In this document: piece after piece, positions 1-13,700 of the stretch | Position numbering within the stretch: the first letter of the stretch is position 1 | Layout: each line of letters begins with the position of its first letter | DNA from: Amblyomma americanum | Taxonomy: Eukaryota > Arthropoda > Arachnida > Ixodida > Ixodidae | Length of the DNA stretch: 64,000 nucleotides | NCBI RefSeq assembly: GCF_052857255.1 | Contig: NC_135497.1 | Coordinates: 351,272,622 to 351,336,621 of the forward strand | Direction: 5' to 3' | Notes under the pieces: model-generated | Told to the model about the DNA's origin: nothing | Seen by the model: the letters and a program-made list of their open reading frames with translations, nothing else | The model's database searches: none | Program-made: the position numbers and the translations under genes

Positions 1-559
1 GGTCTTTCTTCGCCAGCAGCAACAGCGTTACGCATGACTTGCTTTTGTTGAGCTCGTGAGCCGCCTCAGCACTCCATCGCGCCGGCCATCTCGTGGGCGA
101 CGAGGACGACGCGCCAGTCTTTAGTTTTGCTTTTTCTGTCATCATCATCCTCTTGTAAGTGCCCCCGAGCACACCACTGACATGATGACGCGTTCCGCTG
201 CAGCCACCACTGCTACCTCGTAGCTGTCGGCGGCGGCTTAATGGCAGGCCATGCCGTCTGCACCCCCTCCCTTACCCTCCTTTCTTTCTCCATGCCGGCA
301 AGAGCGAGAACAGTGTCATCCAATCACCAACCAATGAAAATCAGGCCCACCCTGCACCTCGTCTTTTCTGCCATACATGCGAATGTGTGTCTTTCTGCGC
401 ATACGCGCATCCTCTGGGTGAGAAGCGAGGCTGTTGGGTGTGAAGCACATGGCGGGCTTCACAGCTGATGAGTGTGCCAACGGCACTGACCCTTCCAGTC
501 CTTTTACCATGCTTTGGGCATCTGTATATGTGATAAACGCAGTGTACTTCCTACAAGCA

Positions 560-997
560 CAGATAGTGTGTCGCATTCGGTGCTGATTTTGGGCAAGACA
601 GCCAGAGCCGCAGGCTGGGCTGGCATGGCAGGATAGCCAACCTTGCCCACACTACCCCAGACGGTGTGGCCGGCAGCACGCTCACCACCATAATCGTTGT
701 CGTATTTGTGTCTGCCTATGTGCTCTGTATGTGGAAGCCGGGTTGCACCCATATTACAAATGCACTTCGATGCGCGCTTTGGCATGCGCTCCGCTCAACC
801 ACTTCACGCCCGGGATATAATTTTTCCTCATGTTCGTTTCCAGCCAGAAACGAAATTTCATTACATTCAAAGAGCAGCAAAATCTACTTCGTTATAAGGC
901 TAAAAATACATGGTGTTCTCTGAACACGAAGTTATGAAAACTGGAATACTTTGTACACTGAGAATTTTGTTACACTGATTATATCGAGGATTAACTG
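560..997 (-). mobile_element. Tigger-like non-autonomous element, partial
   Basis: The right end ...CGAGGATTAACTG followed by TA at 998 is a Tigger/pogo-type terminus in reverse. The inner sequence (about 660-905) is a diverged reverse-complement copy of 14135-14330, so both belong to one family. The left terminus was not located; the start given is approximate. Confidence 0.55.
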
Positions 998-1120
998 TAT
1001 ATGCGTTTGTAGCCACCTAACTACATTGTGGCACCAGACTCTATGATGAAACACACTGCACTGCACCTAGCTTCCAGCCCGCGAGCGGTGCTGTACAGAA
1101 AGTAGACAAACTGCACTTAC

Positions 1121-1212
1121 ATTCTCCCCACCTTCTACATCTGGCCGATATGGGTAGTGCAGGTAGAACAGGTCATTCTTCACCATCTTCTTGCGCATAC
1201 GACAGGGGCCAG
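1121..1212 (-). CDS. WDFY3: WDFY3 exon 29 of window (last seen)
   Basis: Encodes [19 protein letters not shown] (vertebrate [19 protein letters not shown]), then RPDVEGGEN. Acceptor CTGCAG, adding one Ala relative to vertebrates; donor AAT|GTAAGT. The next exon was not found between 1 and 1120 and must lie beyond the left edge. Confidence 0.93.
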
Positions 1213-4200
1213 CTGCAGGAGCAGAGCACAAGAAAAAATTCGGTCAACACTGAGTACCTGCTCTCACACGTGTACAGAGAATAAAGTTCTGCTGCATGCC
1301 ACATGGCCCAAAGATGAAAGCGTGCAGCCAGAGAGACTGGCCTTATAGGCCTAAGTGTAACCAACTTTCTTACTAATATAGAGATTAAATGCCCAGGAGC
1401 TGCATTTATAGACCTTTAAACAATAAAACTGAATGCAAAATGTTTTCTTCTCAGCAGATGAAGTGAAATCTAGAAGAGTGCGGTGAGGGACTAGTTGGTA
1501 CGACATTATAAGAAAATAAATAACTGCACAAAAAGGACATTACTGCGCTCGTCCCATGCGCTTCTTCTCTCTTGTCCCATACTTTTTGCGCATTTATTTA
1601 GTGAGCAGTGTGTGTACTGCCTGCGCAAATAACCAACCAAACAAAGCACTCATATTCGAACAAAAGTGAGAACTGAAAGCCCAAATGTAAAGAGTCACAT
1701 TGTACAGTCATAGTACCTTCCGTCATGTCGAGCATCCACTTGTCTAAGAGAGATCCCTCAACTGGGCCCCAGAGGCCCCGCTCCTGAGTAAGCTCCGTTT
1801 CTGTCTGCAGCCAGTCTTCAAAGACATCCTTCTGAAGATGCTGCTGGCTCTGAAACAAAAAGGAGGAAGAAATGAGACAAGCATCTATTCATAGTTGGAC
1901 TATTAAAATCTTCTTCCACGTATTAAAAATGTGAACACAAGGCAATGGATAGACATGAAACGTATTTCCACAAGCCATCTGACCTTTCAGAGCTATTCAT
2001 TTTGCTCTGCAGAAATATAGACTGAACGTTTTCTGTAGAGAAAATTGTGACCCAAAATGCTAGACCCCTTACACTAGGCGAGGGTGAAAAAATGATGATG
2101 ATGGTTCAACGCACTTACTTCTTACAGACGAAAATACACAACAATAACAAAGAGCGCGAAATCATTTTTAAAAAAAATGATAGAAGCGCTAGAGTGGCCT
2201 GCATTTGAAAAAAAAAAAAAACATCAACAATAAACTTGCATACGCATATACCAGATCGCTGAAAACCTGGAGCTTTCTGTTCCAACTAATTGCCATGCTT
2301 CTAGACATCAGAGGATTGAATTATGAAAATGTCAGAGTATTTGAAATGACTAATATTCATGCGCAGTATGCCTATGCAATGTACAGTCGTTGCGATGCAG
2401 CATCTTCTCCATCTGCACTTTTTTATCTATCTAATCAGCATTGGCTGCTGATGTTGGACACTTGGCACAGCCAGCACAGAGCATCTTCACCAGCGAGAGC
2501 AACATCAGAAGTGGTCCTCATTAGTCTGGTTCACAACGGTTTATGGGCAGTATTTAGGAATGAGCTAGCAAGTTACCTGCTGTTACCATGTTTTATGCTG
2601 TGTAAAATGGTGCATAAATTCTGGAAAAAAGCCTGGTGTCAAGTCTTTCCAAATTCTCATTGACCCGTAATAAAAATTATTCAGTGAACCTTCACAGTAT
2701 ACTACTTCAGCTTTTTGTAAATGAACAGAATTGCACAACTATGCAGTGTTTACTATCTATCGTTCACGTCCACATTCACTGATAAGACAAGATGTGAAAA
2801 TAAGAAAAGCCATGCAGAAAACTCCATTTAAATTTGGTATCTTACCACCATCATTTTGTCAAAGCAATGCTAAGTAAAGATGCACCAAAGCAAGGATGGC
2901 AGCAGTTATGGCTGGCCAAGCCATCTTTAATACAATCCTCTAGCTGCCAGGGCATACAGCAAGCACTGCATGCGACCACGTCACAAGCTGCGAATTTTTA
3001 ACTATGAATGAAGTTCCACTCCCCTGCTTAATTTACAGGGCAAGAAGCCAATGCACCTACCTGTTGATGGCGCTTCAGCTGCATGTCAACAAGCTCTTGC
3101 ACAATGGAAACATGAACCTGTGTCCACATTTCCACTTCCTTGAAAGCAGAAACAAAATATAGAGGTCAAAAAGCATAGAAGAGAGATCAGCATCATCGTC
3201 ACCACAGTCAGCCAGGTTAATCCACTGCAGAATGAAGAAGACTTTTTCCAACAATCCGCAATTACCCCTGCCTTGCGCAAGCTATCGGAAACCTAGCCCA
3301 GCAAGCTTAACTCATCTCAGCACACGAGCCCGTGCCAGTCCTGGCCACTTCACATCTTTTGCCATCCACTCTGCCACTCTAAGAGCTCCACTGGTTATCT
3401 GCTCAGTAAATTACATGGGCTATGCAACAGGCGGCACATCTTTACAAGACCTGCTTCACAACTGCCAAAGAGGAGCTATGGCAATAGCATTCATAAAACT
3501 GCTTTATTTGTTTTCTTGACAGAGCTTGCAGATACATGAAGCCATTGCAATGAGACTGTTGATACAATGTTCTCATACAAAGCACCTCTGTGTAATGACA
3601 CACACTGATTGCAGTTATTTTGTCACTTGTAAATGCTTAACACAGCAACTGCCAAGGACAGTCACACTAATTTGTGAGCAGGTCATCAAAGAAACAATAA
3701 AAAAAAAACTGAAAATCTACTTGCCAGTGCAGGCCTTAGTCTTGCTAGTGATCTCCTGGCTTTTAAGCATTGTGCACCCATTGCTAAGCTGCTTTTTCGC
3801 TCAGTGGCACGTGGCATCCACTTCACATTCTATGTGTTTGGCCCCCGTTGGGCTTTAAGTGCCAGCCTTCTCCACCTTGCATAGCAACCAATGCTTTCTA
3901 ACCTTGGCTTTCACCTCTCTTGGCACCTGGTTCTAGCAGCAACAATTGTGCCTGCTGGTCAATGATCGCGCCCAACGATTGCTGTCACATCTAGAATACT
4001 CCTGCACAAGTACATTTCTGCTGACACCACAGCAAGCCAGCTGCTGAAATGTTTAGCTGTGTGTAGTAACACGTCTGACTGCATGCATGCACATGTATGC
4101 ATGCATGGGGTGGCCTTTGTCACAACAGCAGAGGAAACCCTCTACCCCTTCTCAGTGCCAACTTCTTGACCACAGCCCTGCTTGCTATCCCTGCTTGCAC

Positions 4201-7200
4201 TGTCACACTAAGTGCTGATGATTTTTCACTCCACTAAGCATTTAAAGGGACACTGAGGACAAACTGATATTGGCCTGTATTGATAGATTATCGCACTTTT
4301 AAAAAACATCAAAGACACTCCTTTCATTGAAAACGTAGCTTTTATAAGTAGAAAAGGCAAAAAAATGAAACACAGGTGTCGCCATCACTGGCTGATTTTG
4401 CAAGTAAACTGCGGTACACTAACACAGTTTTTTGGGTATGGATCCCAGAAACTAAGTTAGACCGCCATTCACTTCAAAGCAGTGATCACAGAGTGCTTTA
4501 CAGTGTAGCCGTCACGCATTTCAATCGAGTGGTGGGAAAATTTTGAAATGAAATCTTTTCATGACTGCAGCGCAACGAACAGGACATGGAAGAAGGAAAC
4601 ACACAGGGACACAACAAGTTTCCTTCTTCTATGTCCCGTTCGTCGCGCTGTAGTCCTGGAATATCATCACACTCACCCAATAGCTTACCTTGTCGAACTT
4701 TTTTCACCAATAAATGCATCTTTTGCTGCTGGACAAGAATCAACATATCCATTAAGAGCCACTGAATTGATTTCTACAAAGAACAAAAATTTGACACAGT
4801 CGTCCTCAGTGTCCCTTTAATTAAAAGCTAACCACTAGTACTTCCACTAGTTTTCATTTTACTCCCAAGAAAGTAAGCACTTATTAAGTACTATAAAGAA
4901 ATATATGTCAAAAACTTGCCTGGCTTGTCATGGTGCTCAAAGGAACCTTAGGGGCCTGCTCCCTTTTGATCTTACGGCTTGCAAGCCTTGAGAGACCACC
5001 AGTCACTTTTTGCAGTTTCTAAAAGATAGAAACAAAAAAAGAAAAAAAGCACTTCTGTGGCAGTGATGCTGAAATCAGAGTAAGTCAAACCTTGTCATAG
5101 TGAAGAAAAAGGAACGCCGACCAAAAGGTTGTTGTATACGGAAGCCGAAACGTCTTCGTTTTAAACAACAACCTTTTGGTCGACGTTCCTTTTTCTTCAT
5201 ACATGAATCGTCTACCCAACCAGACGAGTTTTCGTCAGACTTTAGATTTCATTTGTCATAATAAACAGGTAAAAAATCTTAAAATAGTTTGATACAGCCA
5301 AAATTCGTAATATAAAATTCCGCCATAAACTCAAGCAGGAGAAGCACAATTTAATTTAGCAGAAAGATGACTGATGGCAACCAAGTTAATTTTGCAGAAA
5401 AAAACACGACGTTTCGAAACCGGCTCGGTACCTTCTTTATGGTTTGACTAGGAGCGAGGCGCAGCTTGGCTTTTTAAGCCCTCGTGTGGAAGACCTCCGG
5501 GTCAGTGGCCACAAACCATGAATGTAAGAAGAGGGAAGTGTCCCCAGGGAGCGATTAACATCCTCCCGTGTCTGTTGGATGTGCCACAACTCGAGTAGAA
5601 GCCTCCTGCGCAGGTTAGCTTCGGTTTCCAGTACAACAGTACCGTCAAAGTCAATTCGGTGGTCGCATGCCTCGCAGTGTTCGGCCACAGCACTGCGTTG
5701 ACGGTTCATCTGTCAGACATCCGTTTTGTGTTGACTCATTCTTTCCGTGCAGTTCTTCCTTTCCCCTACATATGAGGCCAGGCAGACCAAGAAGAGAATT
5801 TTGTATACAACGCCTTGGGCCCTTGCTATAGGGTGACGGTCCTCGGGCGGGGGAGAAGGCGTCTAATGGTGGTAGTCGGTCTGTGCGTTGTCAGCACACC
5901 TTCTTTACTGAGAATGTGAGCCAGCGTCTCACTCACGCCTTTCACATATGGGATGCAAACACGTTTTTGCTTCTGGCATATGCTTTCTCCAAATTTGTTT
6001 TCCCCACCCAGTTTGTGTTTGGCGCAATGAGAAACTTGGTGTGTAATGTGTTTGATTCCACAGCAGTTTTGTTATAAATGCTGTGGAAAACTTTTACCAA
6101 GGATTTTTCAATAGGTGAATGCACCCGTTTTTATGTGTCCTGATGATGGAAACCACGACCAGAGAGCACGATAGTGATAGCATGCCGGCAAAAGTTAGAA
6201 ACTATAAACCAATATAGATATAGTTCTAGCCGCAAGAGAGCAGTTAGACAGCTTTAGTAATAGCGTAGCATCCATTTGAGCGTTCACATTCAAAGCTGTT
6301 ACGACACAAAGTTTCAATAAACCATAATTACTGCTTGAACCAAGAAATGTAAAACACTGTGGCATCATCTATCAACAAAAGCTCAAAGCATTTCACTGGT
6401 GATTGGGAGAGAGCATTCCTTTTCATAGAAGGGCATGCTGGAGAGAGTGCTAACTATAATAAAATATAACTAACACTTTTTAAGGAAAAAAACACGATGC
6501 ACTTAACAGCAAATAAGTAATATTTTAGCAAGACGTGGTCTCGTGGCGAGGTACACTGATGGCGAAATTTGACTGTAAGATGTCACTTCAGCTTGTTTAG
6601 TGCAATTTTCAAAGTCAAATGAAAATTATACACCCTAGTTTCTTCAATATTAGTGTTCGATTCATACATACAATCTCATGACACGATTTGGTCAGCTGTT
6701 GGTCCCTTTAATGGGGAGTGGTCAGGCGGTGGCTATCACTTCCCTCCCCCAATACCGAGAAATTTTGTGTGGAAAAACCCTGAAGAAGCCCAATTTTTTT
6801 CAAGAAGTCCTAGAAATGCATTTCGGAAATAGGGCTAGAAGTAGACCCATGTGGATGAACAAGAAATTATTCACAAGTCGATATACTATTACTTATGTTA
6901 TTTTGTCATGAGCAGTTGAGGCTACTTTAGCTGAGACAAATCAGTGAACTTTCAAAGAAGCCATTATTAAGGAAGACTTGTGCTGGCAAAATGACGAAGA
7001 ATCACAGCAGTGACCAATGTGAACAGCACGTTACGCAGTCACTGAAACAAATGGCTACTGCGAACTTGCAGCCCCTTTGTTTGTTTGTTTATTCATACTG
7101 TCAACCCAAGTAAGGCACTTTACAGGAGTGGAAAAAAAATACAACAGAGAAAACATACAAAGTCTTGCTATATGTCGAACGAGAAATGACAATGCAATGC

Positions 7201-10200
7201 AATGGCAGTACGTATCTATAAAAAGTGACATGTGGTGAACAAAGGCAAAATACACTCATATTATGATGATCAGAAACAGAAATACACGCTAAGATGTGTT
7301 TTACATATTACTGCACATTTAGCCTTATCTGGCAACTAGTATACAGCAGTTTATGCAGAAATGGCACAATGCTGAGTGTAAACAATCTATTAATATTAAG
7401 CACACCTTGCACAACAAAAAGGACATAACACCGTCATGTGTCTGTCCAAAAAAACAAGAACTGACAAGCTTCTCACTGCCCCCAGAGTGAAGAAGTGACA
7501 ATGATAGCTGTAGTGCACTTCCCTCAAGAGCACCTGCTTCCTGGCCCACATGGCCCTCTATGGCCCAAGCCCGTGTGGATAATATTTGTGACAAAAGACA
7601 GTGACCCTGATGCCATTACCGACACCGTTTACACGGGAGAAGCTTCCATATAGAGCAAAACTGTAAAGATGAAAGAAACATAAAGTGCATGGCACTATAT
7701 TTTTCTACTTTTTCATTCATGGTGAGCATATGGTGCCAAGAAGAAAGACACACAACATGTGTATGGATCTCTGTCTTGGCACAGTACACTTATATCATGA
7801 ATGACAAATGACTAGCTCAGAAATAAGTACTAATATTAATAAACTCGTAAAAGCACTGAGCCAATGCTTAAAACAAGGATCTAAAAATGAAGGAAGCTTA
7901 AAAGAAGCAAACTGATATCAAATAGCTAAAACCACTCACCTGACTGACAGTCTGCATCTGTGTCTGCATGACCTCCCGAGTATAGCCACTCTTGCGCTCC
8001 AGGTCCAGGAAGCTGGTCCAGGCACGGCACAAGGGTTCGTGCAGGACTTCCCATAAGCTTTGCAGGTCAGGTATCTGACCCCCTGAGCTGCCTTCAGCTG
8101 CTGGCAGTGGCACTTTGCACAACTCTTCCAGAGCCTGCGAACAATTCCTGTTTGCAGCTGCACTGCACTAGCAAGGAGCACTCAAAAACTGTATGCAAAC
8201 CCCACAGCAGCAGCAAAGCTTTTTAAGGCTAAGTGGATGTGGCAGTCATGAAGGCATGGGTACGCAGCCGCCAGTTTACTACTGAGTGAAGTTCACAAAA
8301 AAAAAGGCAAAGGCAAAAACTTCATGTCATACAGCAGCTGGGAATCGGTAGCTAGATGACCTCTGCAAACACAAACCAAATTTGTAGCAATTCTTAACCC
8401 ACTCATGACAAATTTATTGGAAGGCCTTATGAGCAGCCAGACAGTTCCAACTGTAAACACAGCGAGCATGATACTGTTTCCGGCATGCTAAATGTAGACC
8501 CCCTATGCGCCATAACAAACATTAATGTATGTACACAGCCTGCAATTATTGAGAATTTAAAAAAAATTTGCTTGCTCAACATTATGTAATTCACTTTCAA
8601 ATATTGCGCACCCTTTCTGTGAACATTTCTGGTAGCAGCTGTCCTAGAATTTGCTATGTTTTATTCCTTTCAGTCCAACTCTTTATCGCACTGAATTCAT
8701 AGTGCATTCTCTGGACTGGGCTGCTTCCTTACCTGCCTCTTGGACAGATAGACAATCTCCCAAACTTTGCACGCAGCTGATGCAACCAGCAGGTGTCCCT
8801 CTTCAGAGGAGCTCAAACTTTTGTTGTCAGCAATGTTTCGAGAGCGGTCCGAAAAGGAAGCCGGGTTGATGTGCCAGGTGGTTCGACGCACAGTCTCCAT
8901 GCTAGACGGAAGACAACAGAAGATTTTTACTGAATAAAAAGAGTTAGCTCAAACATACTTGGTTCATTTGAACTGAACATGCTTGCGATTACACTGGTGA
9001 CGCTTATGATGCACTTTTCTAACAGTGCTTACCTGATCTGAGCATCGGCCGTCAGTTGCAGAAGGCAGTAGCACAAGCAGGGAATAAAGTCAGCCTCAGA
9101 GTTAGCCGCAACCAGCATGAGTGTTCTGTGTATGATCATCTTCTGGAGGCACTCCAGCTTTGTCATTTGATCTGGATAAAACAAAAAAGCAATGGTTTGT
9201 GAAGCATGTGTAAGGAAGAGAACAGAAAACCATGGCAGTACCGATTTTTCACGAATCGCACTAACCTGCAACACATTCTGTAGGCCTAGAAAGTATGAAC
9301 AACAAGGTCCTGTTCAGACTCCTGTAGACATTTTCTGTTTGCACATGCATGCCTGAAATAAAAAAAAAATAAAATTCATTAGTCAATTCCTAAGATCAAA
9401 AATGAACACATGCAGAAAATATAATTGAAATGAAAATAATTATCTGCTAGCACTAAAAAAAATCTGCAGCAGTGCTGTAATGACAGTACTTGATGCGTGT
9501 ATGTGTGTGATTTTTATGGTGCACGGGCATCTATGGCCAGAGAGCGCAATGGCACAAGGTATTTTTCGTTTGCTCAAGGTGGGGTCAAAGACCCATTTCC
9601 CAAGCATTTCACCCTGATTAAGCCGAGCACCATTCCAGGGGAAAGCTTGTAGTACCCACTGTATCACCGGTGGGTACCCGGCGGCACATTCTCTCTCTCT
9701 CTCTGTGTGCATGTGTGTGTGTGTGTGTGTGCGCGCGTGCGTGCGTGCATGCGCGTGTGTGTCCCAGTGACTACCAGGTAACAAGGTAGATTAGGTTTAG
9801 CCAGTCAGGCAGACTGCGGTGCTTTTAATAAGTGTCTGTGCACTTGAAAACATTACATTTTTGGTATCCTGGATATTAATGTGTGTGTTGAAATGATGTG
9901 TTTCACAAACATTCTTACTGGCTAATTTAACACATTGCATACTATTAAAGAATTTGATATGGTTTCTCTGAGCTTGTCTGGTATGCATATGAGACTGCAC
10001 AGCATACTGCTAATCACACAACTTTTCAATTCGAACTAAGCCTTCATAACATGCCTCATGAGCAGGATTGCAGTAAACGCCTGGCATGAAATGCTGACAT
10101 TAAACTTCCTTTTGCTTCAGTCTTGGACACAGACATAACAAGCTATGTTCATAAACTCCTTTTGCTCCATTCTTAGATACAGACATAACAAGATATGCTC

Positions 10201-10719
10201 ATAATCAAATGACAGCTGCTCATCAATAACTAGTCGTCCTTTTTTCACCTGCAGATAAATTTTGTAAAAATAATGGTGATTAGTGCCTGCAAAAACGTAC
10301 CTTTTCGCTTAACTTGACCAAGAAGCTTAATGATAAAATCCAGGATTTCATGTGGATCTCTGGTGTAAACACCTGAAAAGCAAGCAAGCAAGAGTAACAC
10401 AGCTGAGTCTACAAATGCAAAACTGTTCACAGTCCAAACAAACAACTTCCCATATATAACTTCATTTACAAATATATATACTGTTCACAGTCCAAACGAA
10501 CAACTTCCCATATATACCTTCATTTAGAAATATATATACTCTGTTCATTTTACAACCACTGTTGCTGTTTGTGGGTTCCAAATTACCCAAGGACATGTCA
10601 TCAGGGTGGTAATCATTCTTGTTCATTGCAGCAGACAACAAACCACATTGGCCTCCAATTTATTCAACAAAGTTCAAGGAGTACACTGAGCAATTGTACT
10701 CTGTACCCTGAGGGTATGA

Positions 10720-10774
<55 letters not shown>

Positions 10775-13700
10775 ATAGAACACTCCCCCCACCCCACAAG
10801 CAATCCCTTCAGGACTGCAGGGCCTCATGCCCTCCAGGGTCTTGGTAGTGTTATTTACACTTGCACAAGTATACAGGGTGTTTCACCTAAAAGACTTTAC
10901 ACAATTTTTAAAGATAGGTTTTTTGAGTTCGAAGACTTCTTTTGCCATAGCAGCGTCATTGGTGAAGTACACCAGTATACAGGGTCCGTATTCCGAGTTT
11001 GTGCCATAATAAAAAGCGTAATAATCTGCCGCAGCGGCCACACCTGATTGGTCAAAACGCCGAAAGCGGATTTGGTGGTTCGGATGCACGAAAAGGGTCG
11101 AAGCAACCGGAGAGTGACGTCAGGCACATAGCGTACGCTCCTCTAGCAGCAGATGCTCAAGTACAGCCAACATGGCGGCGCACTCTGAAGCGGAGCCTCT
11201 CGCTTCGAAGTGAACTTGTCGGTGTTACCGAGTTTTTCGGCATGTGAACTGGCTATAAACTGGGTACGGGACTTTCGCTTTGTTTCATCTTGCCTATAAC
11301 AAATTGGATGGACGATAAATTTGGCCTGTTTTTTTATTTCGCTGGACGATTCGGTAGCTTCTAGGCCTAACGAGCACCGGTTTATTGTAGAAATTGTTCT
11401 TTTCATTCAAACTGGATGGCGCAACTATCACCGGAGTTATCTCGTCTGTGTATGTTGAAGGATGTAAGATAAAGCATAATGACCTGCAAAATATTTGCAT
11501 TTACTGCGTGCAAACGTGCATTTCCTATTCTAGACCTCTCTATTAGTTGTTGAAGCATCCTGCATCATGACCGTGTGTAACGTCTACCAGTGTGAAATTG
11601 CTCATGCGCACGGATGGTCACTCGCCGACGTGTTTGACATGCCAGAGGTGGTTTCTTGGCATCCCTTACGGTGTGGTGTGGCTCTGCATTGAGCTCGCAA
11701 GTTAGCTTGCAAGTTAGTTTTCAGGCATCAGTGCGGGCATGCCTGCATTTCGTACCATGGCGAACTTATGAAAACTTTGTCTGCGAAGTCTCCTAACGTA
11801 TCTATGAAGAGAAACGCAGCAAGCAGATTTATTTAGCTCATCCCTTTTATTTATTGGAGGCAGAAAAATTAGGAACCTATCAGCGGCATCTCGCGGTTCT
11901 TGCAGTGCCTGCATATGAGGAACGAAAAACGTAAATTACCGCCTGCACAACTGTCCGATAACAGCGCCAACTTCGTTCAGCAATGTTGTAGACGGCAATC
12001 CATCACGGCGTCTTGGTTCAGCACGGCACAGAGCGTGCATCGTGCAGCGAGTGAGTGCATGCCACGAATTTTCCTCTCCGTTCCCTTTTACCCTCAAGAT
12101 AAATGCAAAACGCCATGTTATGCGAAGAGGCTAGCTGCCTTTTATCATACCATTGGCGATCGACGGCTGTAGCGGCCGCCTTCCGTCTGTCACTGAAAAG
12201 TCGAGCATATTGTGTACAATATTTTCTTCTTTAAGTACACCTCTGACCTTTACGGAACAGAAAAGAGTATCTGAACTATTGTTTCTATTTGTTGAAGTCC
12301 GTTGGACAAATAAAGCAGCTCTCATATTACCCCTTTACAGTGGAACCCGATGGGCAACTAAACCTGTGGCCGAATGTTTCTTCTCTCGCATTGGTCTCGT
12401 TCCATTTGTCGGCAAAGAGCAAAAGCGCTGCTGAACATTTCCCTGCGGCAACCGCAACGCAGTGACATCCGGCCGCCGCTCACAGTCGCAACTGAACCGA
12501 CATCTGCTTCTGGTGTTGACTAATCAGGTGTGGCCGCTGCAGCAGATTATGACGCTTTTTATTATGACACAAACTCGGAATACGGCCCCAGCTAAGACAT
12601 GCTAACTATCAGGATGGTTAACTAATATTGAATAGTTAACTTTTTAACTATTACTATTAGGTTTCTTAATTAGTGAGAGGCATGTAGTCCATCGCAAATA
12701 ATATAAATATCAGTTTTTAGAATTTCAAAACCTTAATTACCCTCGGCGTTGTGGTGCAACAAATTTAGCCTATTTCGGCAAGTTATGTGCACTGGAGAGG
12801 TTGCTTTGCCTGCAAGCTTCTCGAAAGCACATGTATTTTGGTGCAATGTAAGCAATATTCGTTGAGCCCCACTACTGAGGGTAACCGCGTTTTCGAAATT
12901 CTAAAAGCTGATACGGATATTACTTACCCTGGGCTACACGCCTCTCAATAATTAAGGAACCTAACAGTAATAATTGAAAAGTTAACTATTGAATATTAGT
13001 TAACCAGCCTTCTAGTAAGCAAGCCTTAGCTGTATTCTGATGCACTTCACCGCTAACAATGATATGCCGAAAAAAGCGCTCTTCTAACTCAAAAAGCCCA
13101 TTTTTAAAAATTATGTAATGTCTTAGATGAAACAGCCTGTACATTTATACTTTCCCAAGCATACACAAGTATATTTGCACAATCTGCAGCTTGGAAGCTC
13201 AGAGCTGCCTTTAAAGAAAGGCTTTCACGAAATCACATTTGTGCTCTGTGAGTAAAACTAAATGGACTTTAAGGCATGCCTAGAAAGCAGAGAACAAAGG
13301 TGACCTAGTACTATAGCATGTGTAGAAGTTGGTGCAAAAACCTAAGATTCAATAAGAGATATTAGTAAATAAAACATCTACACTGAACATTTTTAACGAA
13401 AATCATGTGCAATGACATTGGGCCAGAAAAATGTTTTCACCAGGTGCCATGTTCTTGCAGCACTATGCACTTGCTCCTGCCATGGAAAAAGGAAATACCC
13501 ATCCAGATCGATGAGCCAATTAGTGTGGCTGCTGCACACAGAGCTTCCACCACCACTGCCCAGCACGTCACTCGGCCTAGCCTTAATGCTAATTTTACAT
13601 AGCTTAATGCGGCATGAACGACCACCATTTGTGACATTTTTGAATACAAAATAAGCAATTTCAATGCACATGCTAAGGCCTGTTTCTGTCAGAGACCTCC

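Noticed and set aside
2205..2663. 152-codon plus-strand frame
   Set aside because: Lies in a WDFY3 intron, starts in a poly-A run, and has no domain or biased composition suggesting coding.
5401..5430. Hammerhead ribozyme as carried by some Penelope-like elements
   Set aside because: A GAAACGTC motif is present, but no CTGATGA core lies at a suitable distance on the same strand. The CTGATGA at 6139 has no room for stem II.
10720..10777. CRISPR-like or regulatory array
   Set aside because: It is a simple AAAT microsatellite; no spacer-repeat structure occurs anywhere in the window.
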